Shown here one piece after another: positions 7,451 through 15,909 of a stretch of 64,000 nt of DNA. The position numbers and the translations under genes are program-made. Position 1 is the stretch's first letter. Each line of letters opens with the position of its first letter. The notes under the pieces are model-generated. The model searched no databases. It was not told the origin of the DNA and was given only the letters and a program-made list of their open reading frames with translations. The DNA comes from UBA4782 sp034430215 (GTDB taxonomy: Bacteria; Chloroflexota; Anaerolineae; Anaerolineales; Anaerolineaceae), in contig DAOUFE010000013.1 of assembly GCA_034430215.1 (NCBI GenBank), forward strand, positions 1-64,000. The letters are read 5' to 3'.

Positions 7451-9031
7451 ATGACTGGTGAAAAAACTATCATAGCAGTTGATCTGGGAACATCCGGTAT
7501 GAAGGTCGCACTGATCACGGTCAGTGGTAAAGTATTGGGCTGGGAAAATGAACCCATCAACCTCATTCTCACACCCGATGGTGGTGCAGAACAAAGCCCG
7601 GATGAATGGTGGCAGGCATTTCTCTCTGCTGCAGGCAGGTTGATGGATCGGAATCGGGATGCAAGTGCGAAAGTGATCGCAGTTTGCTGTTCCACCCAGG
7701 GTGAAGGGACGGTTGCTGTTGACCGGGATGGAAATGCCCTGGGCAACGCGATCCTCTGGATGGACATGCGTGGTCAACCCTGTCTGCTTAAACAACTTCA
7801 TGGTTTATTCAACATGAATGGCGCGGACATTTTCAAGGTACTCAAGTTTATACAATTGACCGGAGGGATGCCATCGCTAACCGGTAAAGACCCTGCCGCA
7901 CACATGCTGCTGATCCGCGATACGATGCCTGAGATCTATGAAGGCACTTATAAATTCTTGAATGTTCTTGATTATCTAAATTTACGATTGACGGGTGAGT
8001 TCGTCGCTAGTTTTGATTCGATCGTTACATCCTGGATAACGGATAACCGCAACCCCGATTCGATCTGCTACGATGATTCTTTGATCAATATCCTTGGCAT
8101 TGATCGCCAGAAACTTCCCGACATTGTTCCCTGTACAAAAGTGATCGGTACCCTGAGAAGGGATGTCGCAGAAAAATTGGGGCTTTCAATGGATGTCAAA
8201 GTAGTTGCGGGAGCCATTGACAATACTGCCGCAGCTATAGGTGCTGGAGCAGTGGAGGATTATGCCATGCACCTGTATTTAGGCACCTCTTCCTGGATGA
8301 CAGCACATGTACCTTACAAGAAAACAGATATCTCCTCCAGCCTGGCTTCCATCCCCTGTGCAATACCAGGACATTATTTACTAACGGCTCTCCAGGCAAC
8401 TGCAGGGGGCAACCTCACCTTTCTGCGTGACAATATCATCTATCATAAAGATGAGTTGTTGCAGGAAGCAGATGTGCCTGATATTTTCAAAGTACTCGAC
8501 CAGATTGCAGCACGTGTTCCTGCAGGTGCCAACGGCGTATTATACACACCGTGGATCTGGGGAGAACGCGCTCCGGTGGAAGACCGCAGTCTGCGGGCAG
8601 GATTGTACAACCTTTCGCTGAACAATACGCGTGAGGACATCATCCGTGCATTCCTTGAAGGTATCGCCTTCAACACGCGCTGGCTGCTTGACCCTGTCGA
8701 AAATTTCTTGAACCGCAAAGTGACTTCGATCAACATCGTTGGGGGTGGAGCGCAATCGGACGTCTGGTGCCAGATTTTTGCGGATGTGATGAACGTAGAG
8801 ATCAAACAGGTCACAGACCCTCTTTATGCCAATGCACGTGGAGCAGCCTGGATTGGAGCGGTTGGGATGGGTGAGATCAGGTTTACCGATATTCCCCAAC
8901 TGGTGGAATTTAAAAGAATTTACCAACCGAGACCAGAAAATCGGGCACTCTATGATGAGAAATTCATTGTCTTCAAACTGATCTACAAACAGATGAGAAA
9001 GGTTTATTCACGCTTGAATTCGCCATTTTAA
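7451..9031 (+). CDS. FGGY-family carbohydrate kinase (xylulokinase-like)
   Basis: A 526-residue sugar kinase with the two actin-like domains of the FGGY family. Domain I starts with IIAVDLGTSGMKVALI (ATP phosphate loop). The catalytic base is the Asp in GAIDNTAAAIGAG (about residue 256), and the adenosine loop is INIVGGGAQSDVWCQIFADV. The closest well-known relative is xylulokinase, but substrate residues cannot be judged from sequence alone. With the aldolase and transporter it suggests uptake, phosphorylation and aldol cleavage of a sugar or polyol. Confidence 0.9.
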   Translation: MTGEKTIIAVDLGTSGMKVALITVSGKVLGWENEPINLILTPDGGAEQSPDEWWQAFLSAAGRLMDRNRDASAKVIAVCCSTQGEGTVAVDRDGNALGNAILWMDMRGQPCLLKQLHGLFNMNGADIFKVLKFIQLTGGMPSLTGKDPAAHMLLIRDTMPEIYEGTYKFLNVLDYLNLRLTGEFVASFDSIVTSWITDNRNPDSICYDDSLINILGIDRQKLPDIVPCTKVIGTLRRDVAEKLGLSMDVKVVAGAIDNTAAAIGAGAVEDYAMHLYLGTSSWMTAHVPYKKTDISSSLASIPCAIPGHYLLTALQATAGGNLTFLRDNIIYHKDELLQEADVPDIFKVLDQIAARVPAGANGVLYTPWIWGERAPVEDRSLRAGLYNLSLNNTREDIIRAFLEGIAFNTRWLLDPVENFLNRKVTSINIVGGGAQSDVWCQIFADVMNVEIKQVTDPLYANARGAAWIGAVGMGEIRFTDIPQLVEFKRIYQPRPENRALYDEKFIVFKLIYKQMRKVYSRLNSPF

Positions 9032-9127
9032 CTGTATTTTTAGCAGATACATATCATCAGCCTCGCTTGTGTGTGCTTCATCTCTGAAGTATGATGGTGG
9101 AGAATTCTGTTGCACAGGCAATAAACC

Positions 9128-9877
9128 TTGGAAACCACCGGTTCTCCTCAATATTTCATTGGAACTTCTGGCTGGACATATGACCACTGGAAGGGCTGTT
9201 TCTATCCCCAGGATCTGGCAAAGAGCCATTGGTTTGATTTTTATGCTAAACGCTTCAATGCAGTTGAGATCAACGCAACTTTTTACCGGACTTTTCAGGA
9301 TCAAACCTACTTGAATTGGAAATCTCGTGCCCCGCAGGGGTTCGGATATGTGCTCAAAGCTCCCAAAACCATAACCCATCGTAAACTTCTCAACGATGTG
9401 GATGCGGATATCCAGGCTTTTTGTCGTTCTGCTGCTCTGCTTGGAGATACTTTCGAGATGATCCTGCTGCAGGTCGCACCAAACCTCCCGCATGACCTGG
9501 GGTTGTTGAAACACACTCTGCAGGCATTTTCAGATCCCTCACGGGTGGCAGTGGAATTTCGCAATGCATGTTGGTTCAATCAGGAGACCGAAAGCCTTTT
9601 AAGCTCGGTTGGGGCAGTTTTCTGTAATGTAGATTCACCCAGGCAGAAGTTAACGGAAATTCTCACATCAGAGCGGGCATACATACGTCTACATGGACGA
9701 AAAAGCTGGTATTCCAGTAATTACACAGATGAAGAACTGACAGCAATCGCAAGCCTGGCGCGTAAATTAATCGCACGCGGTGCCAGGCAGGTATATGTCT
9801 TTTTTAACAATGACTTCGGGGGGTATGCCCCTGCTAATGCGCTGGTGTTGCGGAAATACCTTCAAAAACAACCTTAA
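9128..9877 (+). CDS. DUF72 (YecE-like) protein
   Basis: A 249-residue TIM-barrel-like protein of the DUF72 family, whose biochemical role is unknown. Hallmarks are the opening YFIGTSGWTYDHWKGCFYP, then FNAVEINATFYR, KAPKTITH, VAVEFRNACWF and YIRLHGR, with VYVFFNNDFGGYAPANA near the end. The length matches the family. The start is a TTG, because a TAA lies two codons upstream in the same frame and no ATG or GTG is near. No strong ribosome site is visible. It is probably separate from the upstream kinase operon (96-base gap). Confidence 0.88.
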   Translation: METTGSPQYFIGTSGWTYDHWKGCFYPQDLAKSHWFDFYAKRFNAVEINATFYRTFQDQTYLNWKSRAPQGFGYVLKAPKTITHRKLLNDVDADIQAFCRSAALLGDTFEMILLQVAPNLPHDLGLLKHTLQAFSDPSRVAVEFRNACWFNQETESLLSSVGAVFCNVDSPRQKLTEILTSERAYIRLHGRKSWYSSNYTDEELTAIASLARKLIARGARQVYVFFNNDFGGYAPANALVLRKYLQKQP

Positions 9878-10313
9878 TTTCGATTATTGAGCAAAAAGAG
9901 CGATGGGGTTACAGCAAATATTATATAAAGACCAGTATGTATTTTCTTATGCTGAATATGAGGATAGGCAGGGATAGTCAGGGCTATCCAATTCTGACAC
10001 AGCATAGTTTGATCGCCCGCATCAAAGATCATGCACTCTTTAACAGACTTTAATAGAACATGATTTTCGTTGCTTATATGGATTGTGAAGTTGAGCGAAG
10101 CAACCTGCACCACGCGCAGTGCAGGCGAACATCTTTTTGTGGTATTGTGTAAATCCCATTGCAAGACCCTCACCTGCACCTCATTGGGTAATGAAATCGC
10201 AAATTCATCCCTCTCCATTTTTGCACTTGAAAATGGGGAGGGTGGCGAATTCAAGAGAGGTCATACTGAAACATTAAAATGGTGGGTTGCAAGCCCACCC
10301 TACAAAAACCCAC
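9878..10313. other. Gap without a supported gene
   Basis: Short frames on both strands lack family motifs and ribosome sites. A hairpin lies at 10281-10299 (arms GGTGGG and CCCACC around TTGCAAG). The stretch leads directly into the repeat array that starts at 10314. Confidence 0.5.
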
Positions 10314-10545
10314 TGTCATTACTTCACCCTGCGTTCTTTGCAGGTGAAGCTATCTGCTATTCAGAGACTGCCACGCTTCGCTTGTAGTGACAAACCTGCT
10401 GACCTTGCGAACCCTGCGTTCTTTGCAGGGTGAAGCTACCTGCTATTCAGAGACTGCCGCGCTTCGCTTGTAGTGACAAACCTGCTGACCTTGCGCACCC
10501 TGCGTTTCTTGCAGGGTGAAGCAACTATGCGTTTTTCGTGGTGGT
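10314..10545. repeat. Tandem array of an ~85-bp intergenic repeat
   Basis: Units beginning ACCCTGCGTTCTTTGCAGG start at 10326, 10411 and 10497, giving periods of 85 and 86 bases; the third is truncated and ends in GCGTTTTTCGTGGTG. Each unit begins with a hairpin (ACCCTGC and GCAGGGT) and contains AGACTGCC(A/G)CGCTTCGCTTG. The first unit is bordered by TGTCATTACTT (10314-10324) and TGTAGTGACA (ending 10392), which form degenerate inverted ends. The same family recurs at 62259-62402. It separates the DUF72 gene from the convergent ABC operon. Confidence 0.85.
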
Positions 10546-10558
10546 TACTCGAGCCTAG

Positions 10559-10590
10559 CTAACGTTAGATGGGATCAAAGAACGATCCCA
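10559..10590. repeat. Two adjacent small palindromes downstream of the ABC operon
   Basis: CTAACGTTAG (10559-10568) is a perfect 10-base palindrome, followed at once by a hairpin with arms TGGGATC (10570-10576) and GATCCCA (10584-10590). On the minus strand they lie about 65 bases beyond the permease stop and might end that transcript, but no T-tract follows. Confidence 0.4.
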
Positions 10591-10652
10591 CGAAAACTAA
10601 TCCAGAATTAGTACAGTCTGAAAAACGACTGCATCTTACCCGCTATCACCTT

Positions 10653-11300
10653 CTACAGATCCAATCTTTCAAAATGCTGTACCGATCTGCCATAGGCAAC
10701 GGCGGTCAGCAGAGCGAACAATATGATCCCAACAATAAAAACCAGGGATTGCTGTAGGTAATACACGGCATTCGCCGTGTCCAGAGTAACCTTCCAGGTT
10801 GGGATGATATTTATCAGTACCTCAGACAAACCCACAAAGATCGTCATTGCGACACAGGAAACCAGATAGGGTGTGCCTGGTTTGTAAGCCGTTCGGTAGA
10901 ACATGGGCAGAAAAGTGATGTTAAAGATACCAAACATTATCAAGACTAACCCGAAGAAGGCGATATTCGCTTCCATGCCTGCGGGATTTTCAACCGGGAG
11001 AATACGATATCGGAGGATAGCGAAGGGAATGCTCACGATCACCTGCAGCAATTCAAAGAGGAGAACCGTGAAAAATCGAGCTTTCACCGCATCCCTTTTC
11101 CTGATCGGCAATAAAACTGTAAAGAAAATATCATTGGTCACATTACCATTCAGAAATATAAAGAAAATACCCAGTGTCTGATAGAAAAATGCTACATAGT
11201 AGGGATAACTGGGGATCAGAAGCATTGCTGCCAGAGGAAGGAACAAATAACATGTCGGGTGAACCGATAATTTTAATTCTTTATAAATCAGGTTCTTCAT
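10653..11300 (-). CDS. ABC-2-type transporter permease
   Basis: A 215-residue membrane protein with about six hydrophobic segments. It has the start MKNLIYKELKLSVHP and LPIRKRDAVKARFFTVLLFE typical of small ABC-2 permeases (ABC2_membrane_5 type). It forms the membrane half of a transporter with the ATPase encoded just upstream, whose last 20 bases overlap this start. The cargo is unknown. Such AbrB/GntR-linked small exporters often move peptides, lipids or antimicrobials, but nothing here shows that. Confidence 0.82.
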   Translation of the reverse strand: MKNLIYKELKLSVHPTCYLFLPLAAMLLIPSYPYYVAFFYQTLGIFFIFLNGNVTNDIFFTVLLPIRKRDAVKARFFTVLLFELLQVIVSIPFAILRYRILPVENPAGMEANIAFFGLVLIMFGIFNITFLPMFYRTAYKPGTPYLVSCVAMTIFVGLSEVLINIIPTWKVTLDTANAVYYLQQSLVFIVGIILFALLTAVAYGRSVQHFERLDL

Positions 11301-12147
11301 CTGCCTGCCTTCTTTCCGTGTAGATCATGATGGATTCCAGGTCAGCGGTGGTTACCTTGAAATCCTGGATATCCTGTACATCATTGCTTTGCAACATGCC
11401 TGTAAATTCACCTTTCCTCTCGCGATATCCGATGATCTTCCTCTTGAGCGATGGGGGGATTCGAGCCGTTTCACCTTTGATAATGCGATAAGAATTGAGA
11501 AATGCATCTTTATCCTGGCTGGCAATGATCTCACCATTTTTCAGATAGGTGATGTCATCCGCATTCTTCTCCAGATCAGAAGTAATGTGCGTGGAAAAGA
11601 AGATCGAAGTGCCTTCTTTATCAACAATATCTGTAAATATATTCAGCAATTCATCGCGCGAAACCGGGTCGAGTCCCGTGGTCGGCTCATCCAGGATCAA
11701 CAATTCAGCATGATGAGATAGGGCAAGAGCTAATGCAAATTTGATACTCATCCCTTGCGAAAGTTGTTTGATCTTTTTATCCGGGTCCAAATCAAAGCGG
11801 GTGAGGTAATTTTGATAGATAGCTTCATCCCATTTCTTATAAAACCCGCGGTAAACATCCGTAATCGTTCGGATCTTGCTTTGTGAAAAATAGTTAGCTG
11901 CTCCGAGGATGAAAGAAATTCGCTGTTTGATCTCGAACTCATGCTCCTTAACATCCAGACCAAAAAATTGGATCGATCCACTATCCGGGTGCACCAGGTT
12001 GAGGATGGACTTCATGGTAGTCGTCTTCCCGGCTCCATTTTTCCCGATGAAACCCATGATCCTTCCCTGTTCCACAGAAAAAGACACATCCTTAAGGTGG
12101 AATTTTTCATAATGCTTGTTCAAATTTTTTACGGTTAGTACTTCCAT
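11281..12147 (-). CDS. ABC transporter ATP-binding protein
   Basis: A 288-residue nucleotide-binding subunit. Walker A is GFIGKNGAGKTTTMK (about residues 32-45). The ABC signature is the degenerate LSQGMSIKFALALAL rather than LSGGQ. Walker B is LLILDEPTTGLDP, and the switch histidine is in FFSTHITSDLEK. The C-terminal 75 residues form the extension usual in the CcmA/YtrB group. It pairs with the following permease and shares the promoter and palindrome upstream of abrB. Confidence 0.92.
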   Translation of the reverse strand: MEVLTVKNLNKHYEKFHLKDVSFSVEQGRIMGFIGKNGAGKTTTMKSILNLVHPDSGSIQFFGLDVKEHEFEIKQRISFILGAANYFSQSKIRTITDVYRGFYKKWDEAIYQNYLTRFDLDPDKKIKQLSQGMSIKFALALALSHHAELLILDEPTTGLDPVSRDELLNIFTDIVDKEGTSIFFSTHITSDLEKNADDITYLKNGEIIASQDKDAFLNSYRIIKGETARIPPSLKRKIIGYRERKGEFTGMLQSNDVQDIQDFKVTTADLESIMIYTERRQADEEPDL

Positions 12148-12213
12148 ATTTTTCCTTTTTCAACAATAATGAAACAGCTTCGTTGTGCTACATTCCTTAA
12201 CGATGTCAATAAT

Positions 12214-12456
12214 TCATTCCTCTTCTTCCGATGGTTCCATGCTGGCTTCCAGGATTGCCATGAAACCCGGTTTTTTCTCAAGCAGGGTGGATGCTTTAAT
12301 GATCGCCAATCCCTGTTTCAGGTCGCCCAGCACAAGCAGCTTGTCACCTACCTGAATGTTAAAGTCACGCCTGGCTTCTGCAGGAATAACAATTTGACCT
12401 CTCTCACTGACGGTGATCGCACCGTAAAAACGTTTTCCTTTTGGGGGTTTTGCCAT
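12214..12456 (-). CDS. AbrB/SpoVT-family DNA-binding protein
   Basis: An 80-residue protein with one swapped-hairpin AbrB domain: ITVSERGQIVIPAEARRDFNIQVGDKLLVLGD (residues 14-45, written here by its outline). The C-terminal tail is acidic (EPSEEEE). Proteins of this size act as dimers or tetramers that bind palindromic DNA. It heads the operon with the ABC genes, and a perfect 30-base palindrome overlies its promoter, which points to autoregulation. An antitoxin role is unlikely because no toxin gene lies beside it. Confidence 0.88.
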   Translation of the reverse strand: MAKPPKGKRFYGAITVSERGQIVIPAEARRDFNIQVGDKLLVLGDLKQGLAIIKASTLLEKKPGFMAILEASMEPSEEEE

Positions 12457-12471
12457 CTTTCACCTCATGAC

Positions 12472-12501
12472 AAGATAAATCTTGTATACAAGATTTATCT
12501 T
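12472..12501. promoter_or_regulatory. Perfect 30-bp palindrome, probable operator of the abrB-ABC operon
   Basis: Each half is 15 bases, AAGATAAATCTTGTA followed by its exact reverse complement. Within it AAGAT and ATCTT motifs are repeated at regular spacing, as if two dimers could bind. It begins inside the -10 box and covers the expected transcription start of the minus-strand operon, the usual place for a repressor. Confidence 0.8.
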
Positions 12502-12525
12502 ACTATTGAGTAGGTATTCTGTCAA
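12497..12525 (-). promoter_or_regulatory. Sigma-70-type promoter of the abrB-ABC operon
   Basis: On the minus strand TTGACA (12520-12525) and TAAGAT (12497-12502) are 17 bases apart. The -35 is a perfect consensus match, and the -10 overlaps the 30-base palindrome by five bases. Confidence 0.78.
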
Positions 12526-12552
12526 CATTCTCCAATCTCAAAAAGCGTCTGT

Positions 12553-12561
12553 TGGTATAAT
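12553..12561 (+). promoter_or_regulatory. Extended -10 promoter of the nitrilase gene
   Basis: TGGTATAAT is a perfect extended -10 element (TG-n-TATAAT). No good -35 is seen, which extended -10 promoters tolerate. Transcription would start near 12568, giving a leader of roughly 77 bases. Confidence 0.55.
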
Positions 12562-12644
12562 TACTTCACAGGGTGGCCAGTGAAAATCAAGAAAACTCGA
12601 GTGACCGTTTCTCCCTTTAATAAAACTACACATAAGGAAAAAAG

Positions 12645-13481
12645 ATGGAATTACTCACTGCAGCTGCAATTTCAACTAAAAACTATATTGGTGAGCAAGG
12701 CAAAGCACTACAAACAATGGAAAACTGGCTTCAGCGCGCTTCTGAACAGGGATCAGAACTGGCTTTATTCCCCGAACTCAATGTCAGTGGATATATCCCC
12801 GCCCCCATTGCCGCTCAAATAGCTGAACCTGTTCCGGGACCTTCCACCGAGAAGATCATCCGGCTGGCAGAAAAATATCGCACGACAATCGCTTTTGGGT
12901 TGATCGAAAAAGAAAACAATAAATTATTTTGCACACATGTGCTGGTAAACGGAAATGGGATTCTGGGCAAACAACGAAAGATCCATGTGCCGGCTCATGA
13001 ACGACCTTTCTGGGGCGCAGGGGATGCCATTGAGATCATGGATATGGGAAAAGCAAACATTGGCATTGCTGTTTGTCGGGATGCTTTCTTTGACGAAATG
13101 ACCCGCACACTCTACTTTAAAGGCGCCGATATCGTTCTGATGCCTTTTGGGTACTACAACGTGCCGCGCAACCAATACCTCAAAGAGACGATTCATGGCA
13201 TGTCTCTGGTCAAATCAGCCTGGTCCAATGGTTTTTTTGAGCTTTTATGCAACAACGCAGAAGATCGCTCTGCCAATGCCTACGAGCCACACGGGAATAA
13301 GTTCCCTGGTTGGGCTGGCATTATCGATCCTTGGGGCATGGTTCTAGGGTTTGTGGAAGATGAAGGGAATAATGAATCCATGATCGTACGGAAGCTCGAT
13401 CCTGCTGTTATGATTGACCGCCGCTCCCACCCCAATTTCCTTGCAAAGGAATTACGCCCAGCGTTGTATCAATTTGAATGA
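12645..13481 (+). CDS. Carbon-nitrogen hydrolase (nitrilase superfamily)
   Basis: A 278-residue amidase or carbamoylase-type enzyme. The catalytic triad is visible: Glu in LALFPELNVSGY (about residue 45), Lys in KQRKIHVPAHE (about 117) and Cys in IGIAVCRDAFFDE (about 149). The sequence resembles N-carbamoyl or omega-amidase-like family members, but the exact substrate cannot be named. The start ATG follows AAGGAAAAAAG. It is monocistronic, with its own extended -10 promoter and a strong terminator downstream. Confidence 0.92.
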   Translation: MELLTAAAISTKNYIGEQGKALQTMENWLQRASEQGSELALFPELNVSGYIPAPIAAQIAEPVPGPSTEKIIRLAEKYRTTIAFGLIEKENNKLFCTHVLVNGNGILGKQRKIHVPAHERPFWGAGDAIEIMDMGKANIGIAVCRDAFFDEMTRTLYFKGADIVLMPFGYYNVPRNQYLKETIHGMSLVKSAWSNGFFELLCNNAEDRSANAYEPHGNKFPGWAGIIDPWGMVLGFVEDEGNNESMIVRKLDPAVMIDRRSHPNFLAKELRPALYQFE

Positions 13482-13521
13482 TTCCCAGAATATAAATTAT
13501 TTGCTTCGATTTTCATAAAGG

Positions 13522-13564
13522 GAAAGCACCTCAATTTTGTGCAGATGAGGTGCTTTCATTTTTA
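13522..13564. terminator. Intrinsic terminator after the nitrilase gene
   Basis: Perfect 12-base arms GAAAGCACCTCA (13522-13533) and TGAGGTGCTTTC (13546-13557), with a 12-base loop and ATTTTT following. It lies between convergent genes and may also stop minus-strand transcripts, although the T-tract on that side is broken. Confidence 0.85.
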
Positions 13565-13599
13565 CCCATTAGAACCTGTCACCGTGTGGTCAGCCTGTG

Positions 13600-15909
13600 T
13601 CACGGAAGCCAATCCAGTACTTTTCCTTTCAGGTTCATTACCGGGATGATCTGGCACGTATCTACCTGGATCAAAACCTGGGTATATCGTTGGTCTGGGA
13701 TTTTCCAGGAGAGGTCGACAAGCAGCCAGGCACCGTCAGGGCTCCAAACCATGTTGCGGATGTTGCCTTCACTATTCATTTCAATTAGCGTTTTGCGTTG
13801 AGAACCATCAGGTGTGAAGGCAAAAACGGTTTGTGTGCCAGCCGATTCATCGACCCAATTGAGTGCTAAACGTTTTCCATCTTCTGAGACGGCAATGGAA
13901 GTAGCAAGCTGGGGCACATTGAACAATGTAGAAGCCTCTCCAGTGAGTGGATCGATGATCTTCAAAACCGGACCATTTTCATCCATGGTCACATATAAAA
14001 TACCCTGATCTGGCAACCACCCTTGCATGAGTTTTACTGGCTCAACGGTATTCAAAAGCTGTGCGCCAGTTCCATCCAGATTTGCCAGGAAGATATTAGG
14101 GCTCATGCCATCAGGAGTCCCCGTGAACCCAATCTGCTGCCCATCGGGTGACCAGAATAGCTGGGCAACACCTGAATTTGGTTCAACACCGGCAAGCGGT
14201 TCACTGACACCCGATTCAAAGTCGTATACCAACAGTTTGCCTTCTCCATTTGCGTAGACCATCATTTTTCTATCCGGCGATATGGATGCGTCAGCGCCAT
14301 CATCGATTAGCGGTTTGACCTCCGACCCATCCAGCCGGGTTAGCGAGAGGCGATTGGTTAATGTTTCCTCATCAAGCAGCTCAATCAAAACCATATCATT
14401 TAGCTCATCCGGGATAGGTAAAGGATCAGACAGAGAGGCATTCCATGCTTCCTCGGTAAGACAGACCGTTTGTTCAGGTTTGGCATCAGGGCTCATTGAG
14501 GAAGTGGTAGCGGGTGTCCATTCTACAAACCAGGGACCCTTGATCCGGGCAATGTATAGCGAAACAGTCAGGGTGACAGGACCTTCAGGCAGCCCACCAT
14601 CGTAATTTATGCTCGACCAGAAAGATTGAACAGGGTCTGCTTCGTTGCCATCTTCGCTGCTGCCACCGCTAACGACGGAGTGTTCTGTGTCAACGATGGA
14701 TGCGTTCAAAATACCATCGGTAGACTCCATTTTGACAGTCAGACTGGCATTTCCACCCATTTCACTTACTTCTATGGATCGGATATGCAGGGTATGTCCG
14801 TCGATTTTCAGGTCCCGATTTACTTCATACACCTGATCTGGTTGGTGGTCAGAACCGGGGTCAAAGGTAATGCTGGCAGAAGTATTAAATCCTGCTTTGA
14901 TCGAGTTGATCACCAGCTGGGCAGATCCTGACGTAACCACACTGGAGGTTTTATAGCCAAACGCGGCACTCATTGGGTCTCCCTCATTCGGATCGATTGC
15001 CTCCAAAGAAGGTTCAAAGGTGATCTCCTGCCCGCGATTGTCAATGATGGTCACATCCTTCCGATCTATGGCAACCCAGGCTATGTTGGGATTATTCTGC
15101 CAATTCACACGTACCTGAACCAACTGACTATCCACTAATGGAATGACACTCTCGAGATTTATATTAATTCCATGATCTACATTAGCTTCGGGATTTGCGG
15201 ACTCCGGATTGGGGGTGGGTGATGTTTGGATACCAACCGGATAAATAGTCATTTCTGGAGGAGCGGGGATAAAAGAAAGGGATATTTCCCAATTCTCGGG
15301 TCCTGTTCCAACAGGAAGTGGATTCAAGCAAGGTAAAAGCAATGTTGCCTGATCGATATTTGTAGGGATTGCAGGGTAAGTATATTGCACCCTGTAGCCA
15401 GATTCCCAGGTGGAATCGGTTAACCCTCCGGGAATCTGATAGATAGTTCCATCCGGCAGGTGTAATTCTGCTGCAGCGAAACAGATTTCAGCAATATTTC
15501 CATCGGTTGAATTTGTATTGTCATTGAACGGTCCTTCGACACTATACGTGATGACGGTATGCTCCTGATCGAGCACTGCATTTTCCACCGTGACTGTATA
15601 TCCGTCCCGGGTATCAGAAACAGGTTCTTTCAGGATACGCAGCGTTGAAGTTTGATCGATCAATCCAATCCCCGGGATGAACCCCAATATTTTCCGAGTA
15701 GCTGAAGCTACTCCAGGTATGGCAAAGAATAGTGTAGCAACCGTAATGGCTGTCAAAAGGCCAGCCATGGTTAATTTTCTTTTAGGTTTCATAATGTTCA
15801 CTCTTTCCTTTTGAACTCTGGCTAAAATGCCCGGCCAGAGATTCACATCAGGTCTACTATGTTCCCGAGAAATTTCATCCAGCAAGCGATAAGGTCGGTT
15901 CTGGTTCAT
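13600..15909 (-). CDS. Membrane-anchored DUF4179-like protein with C-terminal WD40-like (PD40) repeats; probable anti-sigma partner
   Basis: A 769-residue protein. Residues 1-42 are charged and cytoplasmic. Residues about 45-68 form one membrane helix (LTMAGLLTAITVATLFFAIP). About 480 extracellular residues follow, whose start (FIPGIGLIDQ, then YTVTVENAVLDQEHTVITY) resembles DUF4179 proteins. The last 230 residues contain repeated WSPDGxxIGF-type blades. Its start overlaps the stop of the sigma-factor gene by 4 bases. The layout suggests an anti-sigma factor with a large sensor domain, although no zinc-finger HxxxCxxC is present. Confidence 0.8.
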   Translation of the reverse strand: MNQNRPYRLLDEISREHSRPDVNLWPGILARVQKERVNIMKPKRKLTMAGLLTAITVATLFFAIPGVASATRKILGFIPGIGLIDQTSTLRILKEPVSDTRDGYTVTVENAVLDQEHTVITYSVEGPFNDNTNSTDGNIAEICFAAAELHLPDGTIYQIPGGLTDSTWESGYRVQYTYPAIPTNIDQATLLLPCLNPLPVGTGPENWEISLSFIPAPPEMTIYPVGIQTSPTPNPESANPEANVDHGININLESVIPLVDSQLVQVRVNWQNNPNIAWVAIDRKDVTIIDNRGQEITFEPSLEAIDPNEGDPMSAAFGYKTSSVVTSGSAQLVINSIKAGFNTSASITFDPGSDHQPDQVYEVNRDLKIDGHTLHIRSIEVSEMGGNASLTVKMESTDGILNASIVDTEHSVVSGGSSEDGNEADPVQSFWSSINYDGGLPEGPVTLTVSLYIARIKGPWFVEWTPATTSSMSPDAKPEQTVCLTEEAWNASLSDPLPIPDELNDMVLIELLDEETLTNRLSLTRLDGSEVKPLIDDGADASISPDRKMMVYANGEGKLLVYDFESGVSEPLAGVEPNSGVAQLFWSPDGQQIGFTGTPDGMSPNIFLANLDGTGAQLLNTVEPVKLMQGWLPDQGILYVTMDENGPVLKIIDPLTGEASTLFNVPQLATSIAVSEDGKRLALNWVDESAGTQTVFAFTPDGSQRKTLIEMNSEGNIRNMVWSPDGAWLLVDLSWKIPDQRYTQVLIQVDTCQIIPVMNLKGKVLDWLP

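Noticed and set aside
9874..10387. Frames of 126 codons (minus) and 105 codons (plus) in the repeat-bearing gap
   Set aside because: The plus-strand frame runs into a recognised tandem repeat, and neither has family resemblance.
10314..10545. CRISPR array
   Set aside because: The 85-base period is nearly identical throughout, with no repeat/spacer alternation, and no cas gene is present.
12214..12456. AbrB protein as antitoxin of a toxin-antitoxin pair
   Set aside because: The neighbouring genes are an ABC ATPase and a permease; no PIN or MazF-like gene is adjacent.
13600..13801. Plus-strand frames opposite the end of the large membrane protein
   Set aside because: They are shadows of the 769-codon minus-strand gene, which has clear repeats and a signal anchor.
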